Source: an uncultured Bacteroidales bacterium
GTDB lineage: Bacteria; Bacteroidota; Bacteroidia; Bacteroidales; UBA932
Direction of reading: 5' to 3'
NCBI GenBank assembly: GCA_944322585.1
Contig: CALUPB010000004.1
Coordinates: forward strand, 1 to 64,000
DNA: 64,000 bases
Shown here: piece by piece, positions 6,482 through 15,503 of the stretch
How the letters are laid out: each line of letters starts with the position of its first letter
How positions within the stretch are numbered: the stretch's first letter is position 1
The notes under the pieces: model-generated
The model's input: the letters and a program-made list of their open reading frames with translations, nothing else
What the model was told of the DNA's origin: nothing
Database searches by the model: none
Program-made: the position numbers and the translations under genes

Positions 6482-6897
6482 AACATCCGCTGTTTTTTAG
6501 AACATCTGTCACATATTCCCTTTATGGTATAGTTCACCGAACGCACCTCGAAACCGTCTGGAAGATCAACCGAAGGGACATTTATCATCTTGAGGCAGTA
6601 TGTCTCATGACATGATTCACAATAGAAATGGGTATGCAGCTCGGCATGCTCGCCTTCCCCGATGACTTCATATTTCTCCGAACCGCTCCCGTCCTCAAAA
6701 GAATGGACAAGCTGCTGCTGCCTGAAAAGATTGAGAGTCCGGAAGATACTGGACTTGTCAACCGTCTCGAGCTCCGCCTCCAGATCGGAAAGGGACAGGG
6801 AATGGCTCGCCTCCAGCATGGCCTCCAGAACCAGGATACGGTTGGCTGTGGGCTTTATGTCATGGCTTTCAAGCAGTTCTATACAATAATTATTCAT
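6478..6897 (-). CDS. Fur-family transcriptional regulator
   Basis: The 139-residue protein has the Fur layout: an N-terminal winged helix (IKPTANRILVLEAMLEA, then LEAELETVDKSSIFRTLNLF) and a C-terminal metal and dimer domain with HTHFYCESC, a second pair CDRC near residue 133, and HAELHTHF. The two CxxC pairs fit the structural zinc site of Fur/Zur/PerR proteins. Whether it senses iron, zinc or peroxide cannot be told. The strong promoter at 6940-6971 gives a leader of about 35 nt, and the small basic gene is cotranscribed. Confidence 0.9.
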   Translation of the reverse strand: MNNYCIELLESHDIKPTANRILVLEAMLEASHSLSLSDLEAELETVDKSSIFRTLNLFRQQQLVHSFEDGSGSEKYEVIGEGEHAELHTHFYCESCHETYCLKMINVPSVDLPDGFEVRSVNYTIKGICDRCSKKQRML

Positions 6898-6939
6898 AAT
6901 TGCATATCATTCAAGAGCTGGGGACGCCCATACTGTCCG

Positions 6940-6971
6940 CAAAAATACTATATCTTGTCCAATCTCCCAAA
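6940..6971 (-). promoter_or_regulatory. promoter of fur
   Basis: On the minus strand TTTG (6968-6971), a 20-bp spacer and TATTTTTG (6940-6947) match the Bacteroidetes consensus. It lies between the barrel-protein stop at 6984 and the fur start at 6897. Confidence 0.65.
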
Positions 6972-6983
6972 AATTCCGGAGTG

Positions 6984-7709
6984 TCAATCCGCATGCCCGA
7001 ACATGAAGCCGAGATAAAGCCTCGGCCCAGTCACGAAATCATCCTGCGGGTTGGTTGCATTCAGGAGATAATCAGCCTTCAGGACTATGTTTATCTTCCT
7101 GCTGGCCGCATATTCCACTCCGGCAAACGGCGCCACGGCCAGGAACCCGTATTTGCGGTATGAAATGTTTTCCTCGGCGATATAGTCATCGGAGACAGGG
7201 GAGAGGATTGTCGTGTTCGTCTGGCTGCCTCCCCCGACAGTGCCCCCGACAAAAAGCCTGCACTTGCCAACTTTCCATGCGCAATCTGCGAGAAGCCCTC
7301 CCCAGCCGGTCTCCGCATGGCTGCGGTACTGCCCGTAAGTCAATGTAGACACATACCCCTCCGCCCCGATACGGAGATGGCGGCCGAACATGAAACGTAT
7401 CGCACCTCCAATCCCGAACGGAGCCCCGCAGACCGGCACTGACTGCACCTGTCCGGAAAGGGATGTGACAGTGATATCACTGCTCCAAACGACACCTGAA
7501 TGAAGCATCATGCCCCCGATGAACCCTCTGTAGGCCATTTTCGGTTTCCGTGTCCTGACCTTTCCTTCCGGAACGTCCCTGACTCCAATGCTGTCCTCCG
7601 GATGCCCGATACCGGCAGAAATACCGGAGGATGTATCATCTGCATACGCACAGAAAAGGCTGCCTGAAAACAGACAGCCAACTGTAATCATTAGAAGTAT
7701 TCCCTTCAT
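6984..7709 (-). CDS. outer-membrane beta-barrel protein
   Basis: The 241-residue protein starts with a signal peptide (MKGILLMITVGCLFSGSLFC, AYA before the mature end). After a polar segment it shows alternating beta strands with aromatic ends, FIGGMMLHSGVVW, IRFMFGRHLRIGAEGYV, CRLFVGGTVGGG, GFLAVAPFAGVEY, NIVLKADYLLN, and ends LYLGFMFGHAD with the near-terminal aromatic pattern of outer-membrane barrels. The size suggests about 8 to 10 strands. No substrate is suggested by the sequence. It has no obvious operon partner. Confidence 0.75.
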   Translation of the reverse strand: MKGILLMITVGCLFSGSLFCAYADDTSSGISAGIGHPEDSIGVRDVPEGKVRTRKPKMAYRGFIGGMMLHSGVVWSSDITVTSLSGQVQSVPVCGAPFGIGGAIRFMFGRHLRIGAEGYVSTLTYGQYRSHAETGWGGLLADCAWKVGKCRLFVGGTVGGGSQTNTTILSPVSDDYIAEENISYRKYGFLAVAPFAGVEYAASRKINIVLKADYLLNATNPQDDFVTGPRLYLGFMFGHAD

Positions 7710-7829
7710 CTGTCCCCTGTCTTTCCATAACCGGGCAAAACCGCAGACCGCGGAAGTTCCCGTTTCAGGGCGTAAAGATAAGCAAAAGCATGGAGCAGAA
7801 CAAATTTATTTGCCGTGCCCCGGCACAAT

Positions 7830-8813
7830 TCACTTATGCTCCTTGAACATGTCCTGGAAGCAGCCTATGGAACTCATCATGGACGATGCCTCGTACGGCA
7901 TGTAAACGACCTTGCTGTCCTTGCCCGACGCCATCTCTTTCAGGGCTTCTATGTATTTCTCCGCAAGCATATAGGTGGCAGGAGACATGTTCATGCCGCT
8001 TATTGCCCCGGTTATCTTCGCTATGGCCTCAGCCTCGGCCTGTGCCTGAAGCAGTTTCGCTTCGGCATCGGCCTGCGCTTTCAGTATCTTGGACTGTTTC
8101 TCGGCCTCCGACTGATTGATCAGGGAAGCCTTCTCCCCTTCTGACTTCAATATTGCCGCCTGCTTCTCGCCTTCAGCGCTGAGTATAAGCGCTCTTTTCT
8201 CCCTTTCCGCCTTCATTTCCTTTTCCATGGCCTCCTTTACACTCATAGGCGGTATGATATCCTGCAGTTCCACCCTGTTGACCTTCACACCCCATTTGTT
8301 GGTGGCATCATCGAGCACGGCCCTTATCCTGGAATTGATAGTATCCCTTGAGGTCAGGGTCTCGTCGAACTTCATCTCCCCTATCACGTTTCTCAATGTA
8401 GTCTGTGTCAGAGTCTCTATGGCATTCGGAAGGTTCTCTATCTCATACACGGACTTGAAAGGATCGGTTATCTGGAAATATATCAGGGCGTTTATTATCG
8501 TGGACACATTGTCTTTCGTAATCACGTTCTGCCCGGGGAAATCGAACACCTGTTCCCTGAGATCGATAGTCGACGACGACCTGATCTTCCATCTCTCGTT
8601 TCCGCTGGCATCCCGGTACGGTACACGGCTCTTGATGATACGGGCCTTCTCTATGATAGGAAGGACGATGTTTATCCCGGAATTCAGGGTTCTGCTATAT
8701 TTGCCAAGCCGCTCTATGACTTTGGTCGAAGACTGCTGGACAATGGTAAAACCCGCCAGCACATAGATAATCACTATGACAGCGATTATCGAAATAATAA
8801 TGGTTGTTGCCAT
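7830..8813 (-). CDS. SPFH / band 7 membrane protein (QmcA-like)
   Basis: The 327-residue protein has one N-terminal membrane segment (IIISIIAVIVIIYVLAGF) and then the SPFH domain: VIERLGKYSRTLNSGINIVL, KDNVSTIINALIYFQITDP, and VNRVELQDIIPP. A long Ala/Glu/Lys coiled coil follows (ILSAEGEKQAAILKSEGEKA) and a short C-terminal tail. Such proteins oligomerise at the membrane and form microdomain scaffolds with NfeD proteins. Two NfeD-like genes lie directly upstream in the same direction, which supports a functional complex. Confidence 0.92.
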   Translation of the reverse strand: MATTIIISIIAVIVIIYVLAGFTIVQQSSTKVIERLGKYSRTLNSGINIVLPIIEKARIIKSRVPYRDASGNERWKIRSSSTIDLREQVFDFPGQNVITKDNVSTIINALIYFQITDPFKSVYEIENLPNAIETLTQTTLRNVIGEMKFDETLTSRDTINSRIRAVLDDATNKWGVKVNRVELQDIIPPMSVKEAMEKEMKAEREKRALILSAEGEKQAAILKSEGEKASLINQSEAEKQSKILKAQADAEAKLLQAQAEAEAIAKITGAISGMNMSPATYMLAEKYIEALKEMASGKDSKVVYMPYEASSMMSSIGCFQDMFKEHK

Positions 8814-8847
8814 AATATGAAATAATTATAATACTGCCTGCCAGGGA

Positions 8848-9276
8848 CTATGCTGTCCTGCGGACTTTCAGGATATTGGAATCCTGCCCGACTATTTCGG
8901 CCTCGCTTCCGGCCGGTATCTCCGCGCCGTCGTCGGAGACGGCCTGCCAGTCATCCCCGTCCACCTTGATCCGGCCCATAGTGTTCCTGCCCACAGCCTC
9001 AATCACCTTTGCCTTCCGTCCTATCAGGGATTCCATGTTCGACGGCTTGGCCCCTTTCGAAAACCAGCGCAACATTACAGGCCTCACCGTTACCAGCGAG
9101 ACAAGGGCAAGCAAAGCGAAAGCAAGTATCTGCCCCCAGAACGGTGCCCCGAAGGCAGAAGCAGCAGCACCGCCAAGCGCCCCCACAGCAATGCAGATGA
9201 CGGCAAAGCCTGACGTAAATATCTCTACAATAAAGAGGAGAAGGGCAGCTATGACCCAGATATGCCATACTTCCAT
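8848..9276 (-). CDS. NfeD-like membrane protein, copy 2
   Basis: The 142-residue protein has two or three N-terminal membrane segments (IWVIAALLLFIVEIFTSGFA, then a Gly/Ala-rich helix) and a C-terminal OB-fold-like domain with ESLIGRKAKVIEAV, MGRIKVDGDDWQAVS and VGQDSNILKVRR. It is of the short NfeD type, lacking the ClpP-like protease part. It is closely similar to the next upstream gene and 34 nt upstream of the SPFH gene. Confidence 0.88.
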   Translation of the reverse strand: MEVWHIWVIAALLLFIVEIFTSGFAVICIAVGALGGAAASAFGAPFWGQILAFALLALVSLVTVRPVMLRWFSKGAKPSNMESLIGRKAKVIEAVGRNTMGRIKVDGDDWQAVSDDGAEIPAGSEAEIVGQDSNILKVRRTA

Positions 9277-9288
9277 ATCGGACGGATT

Positions 9289-9714
9289 TTATATTTTCCT
9301 GGCTTTCAGAATGTCGGTGTTCTGTTTGAGTATCTCTACCCTGTCACCCGGACCCACCTCATCTCCATCGACGACAAGTACCTGCCATTCATAATCACCG
9401 AGCCTGATACGCCCGACCTGTCCGGCAGGGATCTTTTCGGTCACCTCGACCGTACGTCCTACCAAAGGCCCCGTATGGGTACGCTTTATACCCTTGTGCA
9501 TATAGAGCCTTACCACAGGCCTTACGGTGAAAAATGCGAACAGGGCCACAAATATTCCCGAAAGGACCTGAGCCCAGACGGGAAGATCGCAGACAGCGGC
9601 AACCGCCCCGCCCACAGCTCCGAAGGCAAGACATGTAACGATATAACCGCTCGTAAAAACTTCAATGATGAAAAGCAGCAGTGCCGCTATCACCCAGATA
9701 TCCCATACGTCCAT
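9289..9714 (-). CDS. NfeD-like membrane protein, copy 1
   Basis: The 141-residue protein (start at 9714, MDVWDIWVIAALLLF) mirrors its neighbour: membrane helices WVIAALLLFIIEVFTSGY, then VRPVVRLYMHKG and the OB-fold-like GPLVGRTVEVTEKIPAGQVG, IRLGDYEWQVLVVDGDEV. The reading frame is open up to 10029, but a promoter at 9782-9813 and the alignment with copy 2 place the start at 9714. The pair looks like a tandem duplication that has diverged, presumably giving a heteromeric partner for the SPFH protein. Confidence 0.88.
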   Translation of the reverse strand: MDVWDIWVIAALLLFIIEVFTSGYIVTCLAFGAVGGAVAAVCDLPVWAQVLSGIFVALFAFFTVRPVVRLYMHKGIKRTHTGPLVGRTVEVTEKIPAGQVGRIRLGDYEWQVLVVDGDEVGPGDRVEILKQNTDILKARKI

Positions 9715-9781
9715 AATTGAATCAGTTTTAGGAAAATGTTTCAAACAGCTTGTCTGTCGGTCCGTAAAATCCCGATCTGTC

Positions 9782-9813
9782 CAAAGATACATAAAAGAAT
9801 CCATTATATCAAC
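9782..9813 (-). promoter_or_regulatory. promoter of the nfeD-nfeD-SPFH operon
   Basis: Minus strand GTTG (9810-9813), 20-bp spacer, TATCTTTG (9782-9789). It lies about 70 nt upstream of the first NfeD start. The rest of the gap 9715-9947 contains no further feature. Confidence 0.6.
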
Positions 9814-9947
9814 AGACACAGCTATAATCAGCAAAAATACCACCTGATTGAATGAGAGGAATAAGCGGAGGCAAATCGTCGCAGTCCTGCCGGCTGCGGG
9901 TGGACAACAGGCCATATCCTGGAACAGTCCGCCATCACTTCCGGAAA

Positions 9948-11312
9948 TCAACCGACACCGGCATGCCGGCGCACCTTTTTCAGGACAACGGCAAACATCA
10001 CTATCTCTACCGCAAAAGTGAGTATCCATGAAATAGGATAGGACACATATATACTGTCAAGGGTATGGAACCGGTCTATCCGGAATACGGTCATGATCCA
10101 CCCGACCCTGAACACGACCACCCCCATAATGGCCGTAACCATCGGAAGGGTCGAATATCCGAGTCCCCGGAGCGACCCGGTCACCGTATCCATGATGCCG
10201 CACAGGAAATACGGCAGACAGACATACGTCATACGGATAAGTCCGCAGTCTATCGCGGAGGCTTCATCTGTAATGTACACTCCCAGCAGCGGACGTCCGA
10301 AACCGTATATCAGTATGCTGAGCACAATGCCCACGACAGACACATACAGGAGACACAGCCTGGTGATGCTGCTGACACGGTCGAACCTCCGTGCTCCTGC
10401 ATTCTGGCCGGTAAAATTCATGGACGTCTGCTGGAATGCATTCATGCATACGTATTCGAAGCCCTCGATATTCGCGGCTGCCGCGTTTCCCGTCATCGCT
10501 ATGTGGCCGAATGAATTGACCGAAGACTGGATCACGACATTGGACACCGAGAAAAGGGAGCCCTGGATACCTGCCGGAAGACCGACAAGGACAATCTTCC
10601 GGAGAGCATTCCTGTGGAACCTCATTCTTTTCGGGAAAAACCTGCAGGCATCATCCCTGCGCATCAGTTCCCTGATGACAAGTCCGGCCGCAAGTATCTG
10701 CGATATCGCAGTGGCGAGTCCCACACCTTCAACCCCCATCCCGCAGAGAGGGACAAAGACGAGGTTGAGAATCACATTGAGTACTCCGGCGGCAGAAAGA
10801 TATATCAGAGGACTGGAAGTATCACCCACAGCCCTCAGGATGGATGCCCCGAAATTGAAAACCATCATGAAGGTCATTCCGGAAAAATACATCCTCATAT
10901 ATGCGACAGACTGGTCGATGACATTATCCGGAGTAGCCATCATCACAAGAAGCGGTTTCGCGAAAATGATTCCCGCAACAGTAAGTCCCAGACCGCTCAG
11001 AATAGCGGTAGGAATGGCCGTATGCACTATGCTTGAGACCTGACCGTCATCCCGTGCTCCGACTCCCTGGGCCACACCTACTCCGGCTCCGATTGAAAAA
11101 CCTATGAAAAGATTGACAATAAGGTTGATCAGGGCACCTGTAGCCCCCACAGCCGCCAGCGCGATACTTCCGCAGAAACGACCGGCAATGATCAGATCCA
11201 CCGCCATGAACAGCAGCTGCAGCAGACCGGTCATGATAATAGGGACAGTATACACTATGATCATGCGCCATAGCGGTCCCTGTGTCATATCCATTACTCC
11301 TGCTCTTCTCAT
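9948..11312 (-). CDS. MATE-family multidrug/Na+ antiporter
   Basis: With the start at 11312 (MRRAGVMDMTQGPLW) the protein has 454 residues and about twelve membrane helices in two homologous halves. Typical MATE features are the N-terminal MTQGPLWRMIIVYTVPI, DLIIAGRFCG, SIGAGVGVAQGVGA and the mid-protein GLPAGIQGSLFSVSNVVIQ. The family exports cationic drugs or metabolites using Na+ or H+. An in-frame extension to 11426 would add a polar segment not seen in MATE proteins, so it is not used. It is divergent from the deoxynucleoside kinase. The substrate cannot be predicted. Confidence 0.9.
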   Translation of the reverse strand: MRRAGVMDMTQGPLWRMIIVYTVPIIMTGLLQLLFMAVDLIIAGRFCGSIALAAVGATGALINLIVNLFIGFSIGAGVGVAQGVGARDDGQVSSIVHTAIPTAILSGLGLTVAGIIFAKPLLVMMATPDNVIDQSVAYMRMYFSGMTFMMVFNFGASILRAVGDTSSPLIYLSAAGVLNVILNLVFVPLCGMGVEGVGLATAISQILAAGLVIRELMRRDDACRFFPKRMRFHRNALRKIVLVGLPAGIQGSLFSVSNVVIQSSVNSFGHIAMTGNAAAANIEGFEYVCMNAFQQTSMNFTGQNAGARRFDRVSSITRLCLLYVSVVGIVLSILIYGFGRPLLGVYITDEASAIDCGLIRMTYVCLPYFLCGIMDTVTGSLRGLGYSTLPMVTAIMGVVVFRVGWIMTVFRIDRFHTLDSIYVSYPISWILTFAVEIVMFAVVLKKVRRHAGVG

Positions 11313-11550
11313 ATGATGTCGGTTTCCTTTATTCGCATCCGGATTTGCGACATGTTCCTGCGCGTTTTCCGGCACTCCTTGTACCGGCATGCCATCCGGC
11401 CGCGGATGCGGCGCGAAGTTAATCAAAATCCGGATACATTATCCTGCCGGATTCGCAGAAAGTGTCCGGAAACTGTTCTGAATTTTTCCGAAAATGCCTT
11501 TACGGACCTTTCCGGTACAATTCATACCATCAATTTTCAAAACAGTTTCT

Positions 11551-11558
11551 TAAATTTG
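11551..11558 (+). promoter_or_regulatory. -7 box upstream of the deoxynucleoside kinase
   Basis: TAAATTTG fits the -7 consensus and lies about 45 nt before the ATG at 11601. No convincing -33 TTG occurs at 19-20 bp. Confidence 0.45.
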
Positions 11559-11600
11559 TACGGTTTTACAAAATAGTTGATAAACTTGAGCAAGAGACTT

Positions 11601-12212
11601 ATGCACATAGGAATAGCTGGAAACATCGGTTGCGGGAAGACGACACTGACAAAGATGCTGGCCGGGCACTACGGCTGGACACCCAAATACGAGTCAGTCA
11701 CATACAATCCGTATCTTGAAGATTACTACAGGGATATCGAAAGATGGTCATTCAACCTCGAAGTATATTTCCTGACCCGGAGATTCAAGGATGTACTGGA
11801 AATAGCGAAGTCTGAAGACGTGATAGTCCAGGACAGGACGATATTCGAGGGAGTATATATATTCGTAGCCAACAACAGGGCGATGGGAAACCTTTCCGAA
11901 AGGGACTTCAACACATACATGGACCTGTTCCGTCTCATGATGTCTCTTGTGAAGGCTCCCGATCTGCTCATCTATCTCAAATCATCCATCCCGCATCTCG
12001 TAAGCCGGATTGCGAAGCGAGGACGCGACTATGAAAAGGGCATAAGCATAGAATACCTTACCGGACTGAACGAAAGATACGACAAATGGATATCGGAATA
12101 CCCGGGCAAGGTGCTGACCATAGATGCGGACGGGCTCGACTTCCAGAACCGTCCGGAAGATTTCTCATCCATCACGGACCGCATTGACGCACAGCTCTAC
12201 GGGCTTTTCTGA
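11601..12212 (+). CDS. deoxynucleoside kinase (dCK/dGK family)
   Basis: The 203-residue protein begins MHIGIAGNIGCGKTTL, a P-loop at the extreme N-terminus as usual for the family. It has the VQDRTIFEGVYIF segment (the D/E-R-S-like motif contacting the sugar) and the LID segment RIAKRGRDYEKG. It phosphorylates deoxynucleosides for dNTP salvage in the cytoplasm; base preference is not decidable by eye. A TTG at 11577 would add eight residues, but the ATG gives the normal family start. It is a single gene, convergent with the polyphosphate genes. Confidence 0.9.
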   Translation: MHIGIAGNIGCGKTTLTKMLAGHYGWTPKYESVTYNPYLEDYYRDIERWSFNLEVYFLTRRFKDVLEIAKSEDVIVQDRTIFEGVYIFVANNRAMGNLSERDFNTYMDLFRLMMSLVKAPDLLIYLKSSIPHLVSRIAKRGRDYEKGISIEYLTGLNERYDKWISEYPGKVLTIDADGLDFQNRPEDFSSITDRIDAQLYGLF

Positions 12213-12287
12213 ATTCCTGCGGATGCGGTACGGGAGTATTCCCCGCAGTGCATACCGGCATCCGGCTCCTGCAGGATCCATGCGGGC

Positions 12288-13214
12288 TCACCGGACGGGG
12301 TCGGGATGATTGCGGGTATAAAGCCAGTCTATGATTCCGTCGGCAAGGCCTATGACCGGAACGTATATCCATGTCGCACCGGTGATGCCGGCGATTGTCA
12401 GGAAAATCCGCCCTGCGGGGATAATCACATCGGCACGGTCGGGCTTCAGGCCGTATTCCTCTATTCTCTGCTCCACGGTAAGGGCATTCAGTCTGTCGAA
12501 TATTTCCTGCAGTGCCTCTACCCCCATCCTGTTATGACGGTTGTCACGACGCGGCACGAGCCTGTAGTATTTATTGATGTTTCCGCCCGAACCTATTATC
12601 TGTATACCCGGATAAGACCCGGCAAGATCTGCCATGTCCTTGCGGAGACGCTGCCATTCGGATTCTGCCACGGAGCCGTTGAGAGATCTGACCGTACCGA
12701 TGTTATATGAACGGGAACAGACAAGGCCGCCGTCTGCAAGAAGATTTATCTCCGTACTTCCTCCTCCCACATCCACGAACATGAAGTTGCCCTTTTTCCC
12801 GCGCATCGTCTCGATATGGTTGCTGTAAATCATTTCCGCCTCTTCCTGTCCGCCGATTATCTCGATACGGATACCTGTCTCCTTGAAAACGGTCCTTATG
12901 ACGGACTGTCCGTTTTCCGCATCCCTCATTGCCGATGTCGCACATGCCCTGTAGTCATCCACATTATATATCTTCATCAGCTGTCTGTAGCATTTCATGA
13001 GCCGGATCAGATCCTTTTCCTTCTTACGGGATATCTTACCCTCGGCAAAGACATCGAACCCCAGCCTAAGGGGTACACGCAGAAGCAGGGCCTTGTTGAA
13101 AAGAGGTCTTGTGTCGCTCTCGAGCTGTTTGATCAGCAGCCTGACCGCATTGGAGCCGATATCGATAGCCGCATAGGTTTCGGCATCCTTCCTTATTCCG
13201 TCTGTTTCAGCCAT
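12288..13214 (-). CDS. ppx: exopolyphosphatase / Ppx-GppA family
   Basis: The 308-residue protein starts MAETDGIRKDAETYAAIDIG; AIDIGSNAVRLL is the first phosphate-binding loop of the ASKHA fold, and FVDVGGGSTEINLL the second. LRDAENG, QEEAEMIYSN and the size equal the short Ppx/GppA form lacking the C-terminal HD part. Members hydrolyse terminal phosphate of polyphosphate or pppGpp. It lies 87 nt downstream of polyphosphate kinase on the same strand, which favours the polyphosphate role. The start at 13214 is chosen over an in-frame upstream ATG because the family begins just before the first loop. Confidence 0.88.
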   Translation of the reverse strand: MAETDGIRKDAETYAAIDIGSNAVRLLIKQLESDTRPLFNKALLLRVPLRLGFDVFAEGKISRKKEKDLIRLMKCYRQLMKIYNVDDYRACATSAMRDAENGQSVIRTVFKETGIRIEIIGGQEEAEMIYSNHIETMRGKKGNFMFVDVGGGSTEINLLADGGLVCSRSYNIGTVRSLNGSVAESEWQRLRKDMADLAGSYPGIQIIGSGGNINKYYRLVPRRDNRHNRMGVEALQEIFDRLNALTVEQRIEEYGLKPDRADVIIPAGRIFLTIAGITGATWIYVPVIGLADGIIDWLYTRNHPDPVR

Positions 13215-13301
13215 TGCATCATAATCTTTAAAGTCCTTTCTGTCAGGAAAACCGGCCGCAAATGCGACAAGGTGGCCCCTTGCCGGCATAATGCCGCCCC
13301 G

Positions 13302-15437
13302 TTACAGTCCGTCCGGGAATGTCTGCCCCTCCGAAGAAGCATAATACCGGTACAACGCCTCCTGCGAACCTGTCGGCAACGGCTCGGAAGGAGAGGCGAA
13401 TTCCAGCGAACCGTATCCGTCCACCACCCGTGCCTGTCGGGCATCCTTCAGTCCGTAATCCACTATCCTTATCATTTCCTGCTTGACGGTAGGGTCATAG
13501 ACAGGTGTCACCACCTCGATCCTGTTGTCCAAATTGCGCGGCATCCAGTCCGCAGAGCCGATAAAGACCTTGTCCCGGCCTCCGGCAGCGAAAACGAATA
13601 TGCGCGAATGTTCCAGATAGCGATCGATTATTCCGGAAACTCTCATCGGAGTCCCTTCAGGAAGATCTGCCGTCACTATGGAGCAGTTTCCCCTGACAAG
13701 GAGGTCTACAGGTACTCCTGAAAGGGCCGCCTCATACAGCTTCGAGACGATGTCCGGATGGGTGACATGGTTGATCTTTACCTTTATATATGCAGGAAGG
13801 CCTTTCCTGTGATTTTTTATCTCATCATTAATCAATGAAATGAATTTCCTCTTCATCTCGTTGGGTGAAACCAGCAGTTCATTGAACCGTACCGGCATGT
13901 ATGGTTTCCCTATGAACTCGAACAGGGCTTCCACATCCCGGGATATCCGGCGGGACGCAGTCATCAGGATACAGTCCGTATATGTCGCTGCATTGCCTTC
14001 ATGAAAATTGCCCGTACTGATACAGCAGATATCCGGACCGGATTTCATCTCTATCTGCACGACCTTTGAATGGACTTTCAGACCTTCGACCCCGAATATG
14101 ACCTTCACTCCGGCATCCTGCATCTTCTGGGCCCATTTCATATTCGATTCTTCGTCGAACCGTGCCAGAAGTTCGATGACCACCGTGACCTTCTTGCCGT
14201 TCCTTGCAGCTCCGACAAGTGCATTCACGACCCTCGAATCCTTTGCCAGACGATAGAGAGTAATCTTTATGCTTTTCACCCTCCTGTCCACCGCAGCCTC
14301 ATGAAGCAGCCTTATGAACGGGGCAAAACTGTGATACGGCACATGAAGGAACCTGTCCTGAGCGCGGATCTTGTCCAAAAGACTCTCATTGCCGTCTATG
14401 GCAGACGGTATTATCGGGACAAACGGTCTGAATTTCAGGTCCGATCTTCCGCAATCCGGAAATTTCATGAGATCCTTGTGGTTCTGGTAGCGGCCTCCAC
14501 GCAGAACAGTGTCATTCCTGTCCAGATCCAGTTTGTCCAGAACCCTGCGCAACAGATCGGCGGGCATGGAACTGTCGTAGACGAAACGCAGCGGCTCCCC
14601 TTTCTTTCTGTTTTTCAATCCTTTCGATATTTTCTGAAGCAGACCGTTATGTTTGTCTTCATCAATATCCATCTCCGCATCGCGCGTAAACTTGAAGGCA
14701 TAGGCTTCAGCCGAAATGTAATCCATTCCTTCGAATATTTCGGAAAGCGAACACCTCACCACATCATCAAGATACATTATGTAGCTTTTCCCGTCCCTGT
14801 CAGGAAGACGTATGAAGCGTCCGCAAGTCCGGACCGGGAGGTCGAAATAGGCGTAGTCGTATACAACTCTTTCCTTGCCGTCCGACCTCCTGACAGCCAT
14901 GCGTCCTGCCTTCACGGCAAGATATATATCCTCGTCAGTCTCATAGTCGAGATATTTGACGGCGGAAAACCATATCGGGACAATATGTCCCTCAAGCTTT
15001 TCATGGAAATACCTGCGGATGAACTTCAGCTGTTCCGGATCGGCATCCTTGTCGGTTATAAGGCATATATTATTCTTTTCCAGCTCCCTGTAGACCGCTT
15101 CAACCGTCTCTTCGTACTCTTTTGAATAACTCGCATTGAGCTTCGATATCTCCTTGACTGTCTTCCTGGCGAGCTGTGCCTCCCTGACGACCGATGCATT
15201 CCCGGAATGCGATCCGCCTTTACCGGTCTCCTTGTCTCCCCATTCGATCACGCGGTTGAGCGAAGCTACTCTCACCCTGAAGAATTCATCGAGGTTATTG
15301 GAATATATCCCGAGAAATGAAAGCCTTTCGAGAAGCGGCACTTCCGGCCTGCCTGCCTCCTGAAGTATCCTTCGGTTGAAATACATCCAGCTGACATCCC
15401 GCTCCGTATAAGGGAATGAAGAATGTTTCCTGCCCAT
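13302..15437 (-). CDS. ppk1: polyphosphate kinase 1
   Basis: The 711-residue protein has the Ppk1 layout: N-terminal SYTERDVSWMYFN-type opening (FPYTERDVSWMYFNRRILQE), a middle domain, and two phospholipase-D-like catalytic domains. The autophosphorylated His lies in KVHSKVVQIEMKSG and the second catalytic His in LEHSRIFVFAAGG; YRLAKDSRVVNAL binds phosphate. It reversibly makes polyphosphate from ATP. A promoter is seen at 15461-15490, and the exopolyphosphatase follows, so synthesis and breakdown are encoded together. Confidence 0.96.
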   Translation of the reverse strand: MGRKHSSFPYTERDVSWMYFNRRILQEAGRPEVPLLERLSFLGIYSNNLDEFFRVRVASLNRVIEWGDKETGKGGSHSGNASVVREAQLARKTVKEISKLNASYSKEYEETVEAVYRELEKNNICLITDKDADPEQLKFIRRYFHEKLEGHIVPIWFSAVKYLDYETDEDIYLAVKAGRMAVRRSDGKERVVYDYAYFDLPVRTCGRFIRLPDRDGKSYIMYLDDVVRCSLSEIFEGMDYISAEAYAFKFTRDAEMDIDEDKHNGLLQKISKGLKNRKKGEPLRFVYDSSMPADLLRRVLDKLDLDRNDTVLRGGRYQNHKDLMKFPDCGRSDLKFRPFVPIIPSAIDGNESLLDKIRAQDRFLHVPYHSFAPFIRLLHEAAVDRRVKSIKITLYRLAKDSRVVNALVGAARNGKKVTVVIELLARFDEESNMKWAQKMQDAGVKVIFGVEGLKVHSKVVQIEMKSGPDICCISTGNFHEGNAATYTDCILMTASRRISRDVEALFEFIGKPYMPVRFNELLVSPNEMKRKFISLINDEIKNHRKGLPAYIKVKINHVTHPDIVSKLYEAALSGVPVDLLVRGNCSIVTADLPEGTPMRVSGIIDRYLEHSRIFVFAAGGRDKVFIGSADWMPRNLDNRIEVVTPVYDPTVKQEMIRIVDYGLKDARQARVVDGYGSLEFASPSEPLPTGSQEALYRYYASSEGQTFPDGL

Positions 15438-15460
15438 AACGCTATTTTTCGCGAATATAA

Positions 15461-15490
15461 CAAATTTATGTTACAAAAATATTGCGCAAC
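15461..15490 (-). promoter_or_regulatory. promoter of ppk1-ppx
   Basis: Minus strand GTTG (15487-15490), 18-bp spacer, TAAATTTG (15461-15468); the -7 box lies about 24 nt before the start codon. The spacer is slightly short. Confidence 0.5.
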
Positions 15491-15503
15491 GGGCGGTAAC
15501 CGG

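Noticed and set aside
9715-10029. N-terminal extension of the first NfeD gene to 10029
   Set aside because: It would overlap the MATE gene and place the promoter inside the coding region; the alignment with copy 2 starts at 9714.
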